From Nostocaceae cyanobacterium CSSed10_463m (GTDB taxonomy: Bacteria; Cyanobacteriota; Cyanobacteriia; Cyanobacteriales; Nostocaceae): DNA of 7,589 bases. The position numbers and the translations under genes are program-made. Below the pieces are notes generated by a model, which was given only the letters and a program-made list of their open reading frames with translations, did no database searches and had not been told where the DNA came from. This document shows, one piece after another, positions 5,869-7,589 of the stretch. Numbering within the stretch: the stretch's first letter is position 1; each line of letters opens with the position of its first letter. The stretch lies in assembly GCA_003556955.1 (NCBI GenBank), contig PWQB01000426.1, positions 1 through 7,589 of the forward strand, given 5' to 3'.

Positions 5869-7467
5869 ATGATGACTATGAAATCTACGTTCTGGCGTTT
5901 TTCCTATACTGTACTGACCACATTTTCCTTGTTGGGATTGACAGGTGCTTCAGCTGTTGATAGTAAAAATCAGGATGTAGAACTGAGAATTGGGATTGTA
6001 CAGCGATTTGGCGAAAATCCCCAAGTCAAGTTGCAACTAGAACCCACATCAGGCGATCGCTTACAGCTAAGATTTACAGAAGGTAATCAACAAAAAACCT
6101 TAGTCACCCAAAACCCAGTCAAGCTAGAAACAGTCATGGAAGCTTTACCTGAACCGCAACTAGAGGAGGTAGTGGTTTTAGGTACATATCGCACCTTTGA
6201 AACGGCGGAAGACAGCGCCGAGAATTGGCGTTCTCAGGGAATCAAGGTGGAAATAGCCCAACCAGACAGATGGCAGGTTTGGGCAAAACGAGATGTTTAT
6301 CATACTCCCTTGCTGCGGCGCTTGCTATTTCAGGGCGTACAAGCGGCTGGAAAGAAAATGTCCTATATCGATACCAAAATTTTGCAGGAAGTACCGCGAG
6401 TCAGTTGGGAAGTCAACGGCAACCGTTACAGCCCCAAGGAGTTAAAAATTAGTACAGATAAAAATTTAATTCGGGTTAAAAAAGGCGAAAATCTCGAAAA
6501 TAATCGTCTATATCCCGGACGCTTGACTTTACAGCCCAATGCATATAGAACATATACTTTAGTTAATGAAGTACCTTTAGAAAGCTATTTAAGGGGGGTT
6601 GTACCTCACGAAATTGGCACAACTGCACCCGCCGCCGCCGTAGAAGCCCAAGCAATTATCGCCCGGACTTATGCTTTACGGAATTTGCGGAGGTTTGTCA
6701 TTGATAATTATCAATTGTGTGCTGATACTCACTGCCAAGTTTATTACGGTTTGACCGGCACAGCCCCCAGTACCGACAAGGCGATCGCCGCCACTAGAGG
6801 CATGGTTTTAACTTATGATAATCAGCTAGTGGATGCCCTATATTCTTCTACCACTGGCGGTGTTACTGCCTACTTTAGTGATGTATGGAATGGTGAAGAT
6901 CGTCCTTATTTACGCCCTGTAGTAGACGCTGCAACTAACTTTTGGGATTTATCTCAAAAAAGTTTAGCTGATGAAACCAACTTTCGCAAATTTATTAATA
7001 AACGCGAAGGATTTAACGAAAGTGCCTGGAATACCTTTCGTTGGAATCGGGAAACGCCCATTGATGATATTAATCAGCTTTTACGAAGATTTCTGGAAAT
7101 CAAAAATAGCCCCTATGCCAAATTTAACACTGTTGAGGCTATGTCTGTGATCAAGCGTAGCAGAAGTGGCCGGATTCTGGAACTAGCAGTGAAGACAGAT
7201 ATTGGCATTTTTACTTTAGAAAAAGACGAAATTCGCAGTGCCTTTGCAGCTCCTAGAAGTACACTGTTTTATATAGAAGCGCTCAACAAAGGTACACCAG
7301 ACTTGTGGGGGTATGCTTTTATTGGTGGTGGATTTGGTCATGGAGTAGGCTTAAGTCAAACTGGGGCGCAAAACTTAGCTAGACTGGGTTGGTCAAATTC
7401 TCAAATTTTGCAATTTTATTATCCCGGTACTCAACTTCAACCTTTGAGTAACGATATCAAGTTTTAG
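5869..7467 (+). CDS. Secreted SpoIID/LytB-domain protein with SPOR-like N-terminal region
   Basis: This 532-aa protein is probably exported and acts on peptidoglycan. Residues 1-29 form a signal peptide: positive start (K5, R10), hydrophobic core, ASA at the likely cleavage site. Residues about 99-145 (VVVLGTYRTFETAEDSAENW onward to KRDVY) resemble a SPOR domain, which in other bacteria binds glycan strands stripped of peptides. Residues about 215-525 match SpoIID/LytB: VPHE (245-248, conserved Glu248, the proposed catalytic acid in SpoIID), VEAQAIIARTYAL, a Cys-His-Cys cluster CADTHC (284-289) like the zinc site of SpoIID, YSSTTGG, and GGGFGHGVGLSQTGAQ (486-501) followed by YYPGT. SpoIID is a lytic transglycosylase of sporulation, while LytB-type proteins are amidase enhancers; in a cyanobacterium a cell-wall remodelling role is inferred. 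ATG codons at 5869, 5872 and 5878 are all possible starts; the first is given. HIP1 sites are at 6053 and 6781. Confidence 0.9.
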   Translation: MMTMKSTFWRFSYTVLTTFSLLGLTGASAVDSKNQDVELRIGIVQRFGENPQVKLQLEPTSGDRLQLRFTEGNQQKTLVTQNPVKLETVMEALPEPQLEEVVVLGTYRTFETAEDSAENWRSQGIKVEIAQPDRWQVWAKRDVYHTPLLRRLLFQGVQAAGKKMSYIDTKILQEVPRVSWEVNGNRYSPKELKISTDKNLIRVKKGENLENNRLYPGRLTLQPNAYRTYTLVNEVPLESYLRGVVPHEIGTTAPAAAVEAQAIIARTYALRNLRRFVIDNYQLCADTHCQVYYGLTGTAPSTDKAIAATRGMVLTYDNQLVDALYSSTTGGVTAYFSDVWNGEDRPYLRPVVDAATNFWDLSQKSLADETNFRKFINKREGFNESAWNTFRWNRETPIDDINQLLRRFLEIKNSPYAKFNTVEAMSVIKRSRSGRILELAVKTDIGIFTLEKDEIRSAFAAPRSTLFYIEALNKGTPDLWGYAFIGGGFGHGVGLSQTGAQNLARLGWSNSQILQFYYPGTQLQPLSNDIKF

Positions 7468-7468
7468 A

Positions 7469-7493
7469 CACTCAACACTCAGCACTCAGCACT
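7469..7493 (+). repeat. Tandem heptamer array CACTCAG, about 3.6 units
   Basis: CACTCAA, CACTCAG, CACTCAG and a partial CACT follow directly, two bases after the stop codon of the SpoIID-like gene. This is a second heptamer family, distinct from the GGGAACA type. It resumes at 7570 on the far side of the palindromic element. Confidence 0.8.
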
Positions 7494-7505
7494 TTCCCCA
7501 CTCTT

Positions 7506-7568
7506 GTACGGGCGGGTTCACTAAGGATTTCGATAAACCACAGACTAACTGCTTAAACCCGCCCCTAC
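7506..7568 (-). repeat. Palindromic interspersed repeat, right copy
   Basis: This 63-bp element carries the same GC-rich near-complementary ends as the left copy (GTACGGGCGGGTT at 7506-7518 and AACCCGCCCCTAC at 7556-7568), in the opposite orientation to 10-71. Homology continues outward to 7577, matching bases 1-9 of the window. It sits 39 bp after the stop of the SpoIID-like gene. The GC-rich stem could impede transcription, but there is no T-run, so it is not called a terminator. Confidence 0.75.
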
Positions 7569-7569
7569 C

Positions 7570-7589
7570 CACTCAGCACTCAATACTCA
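7570..7589 (+). repeat. CACTCAG heptamer array continuing to the window edge
   Basis: CACTCAG, CACTCAA and a partial TACTCA are present, cut by the end of the window. With 7469-7493 they bracket the palindromic element, suggesting the element inserted into, or expanded with, a heptamer array. Confidence 0.75.

Noticed and set aside
7506..7568. Rho-independent terminator of the SpoIID-like gene
   Set aside because: The stem is GC-rich but has a loop of more than 30 nt and no following T-run, and an equivalent copy lies far from any gene end at the left edge.
1..7577. Composite transposon bounded by the outer inverted repeats
   Set aside because: No transposase, integrase or target duplication is visible; the ends are short self-complementary repeats of a dispersed type.

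Overview
The window looks like chromosomal DNA of a filamentous, heterocyst-type cyanobacterium (Nostoc/Anabaena group). Support comes from seven copies of the octamer GCGATCGC (HIP1; starts at 578, 4359, 4665, 5393, 5487, 6053, 6781), tandem heptamer arrays (GGGAACA/GGGGAAC and CACTCAG types), GC-rich palindromic interspersed repeats, and a 4-Cys-prefix Ser/Thr kinase of a cyanobacterial kind. The species cannot be named from this sequence alone.

Layout. A 71-bp palindromic repeat opens the window. A sigma70-like promoter and a PotC-type ABC permease gene (230-1027, +) follow. After a 277-bp AT-rich leader comes a large gene (1305-3155, +) for a protein with a zinc-ribbon-like 4-Cys motif, a Ser/Thr kinase and a formylglycine-generating-enzyme-like (FGE/SUMF1 fold) domain, then a GNAT acetyltransferase (3220-3705, +). 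The 386-bp gap at 3706-4091 holds a heptamer array, a 57-bp dispersed repeat and a 78-bp palindromic element. Next is a compact block: a TM2+SHOCT membrane protein (4092-4466, +), a two-repeat ComEA-like helix-hairpin-helix protein 13 bp later (4480-5010, +), and signal peptidase I (5000-5578, -), whose 3' end overlaps the ComEA-like gene by 11 bp. A second, inverted copy of the 57-bp repeat plus a longer heptamer array fills the divergent gap between lepB and a secreted SPOR-like/SpoIID-LytB protein (5869-7467, +). The window closes with CACTCAG heptamers interrupted by an inverted second copy of the opening palindromic repeat.

How the genes relate. The genes do not form one obvious pathway. 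PotC is one half of a polyamine-importer membrane domain, and its partners must lie elsewhere. The kinase-FGE protein is probably a signalling or ligand-recognition protein; its FGE-like domain lacks one of the two copper-binding cysteines of true FGE, and its C-terminus resembles the variable region of a diversity-generating retroelement (DGR) target. The TM2-SHOCT and HhH genes are probably co-transcribed. LepB would remove signal peptides, including perhaps that of the neighbouring SpoIID-like protein, which probably acts on peptidoglycan.

The most striking structure not explained by the genes is the repeat architecture. Two pairs of inverted repeats, one enclosing nearly the whole window and one enclosing the TM2-HhH-lepB block, are combined with G-quadruplex-capable heptamer arrays on opposite strands. 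No transposase, reverse transcriptase, CRISPR array, tRNA or rRNA was found.
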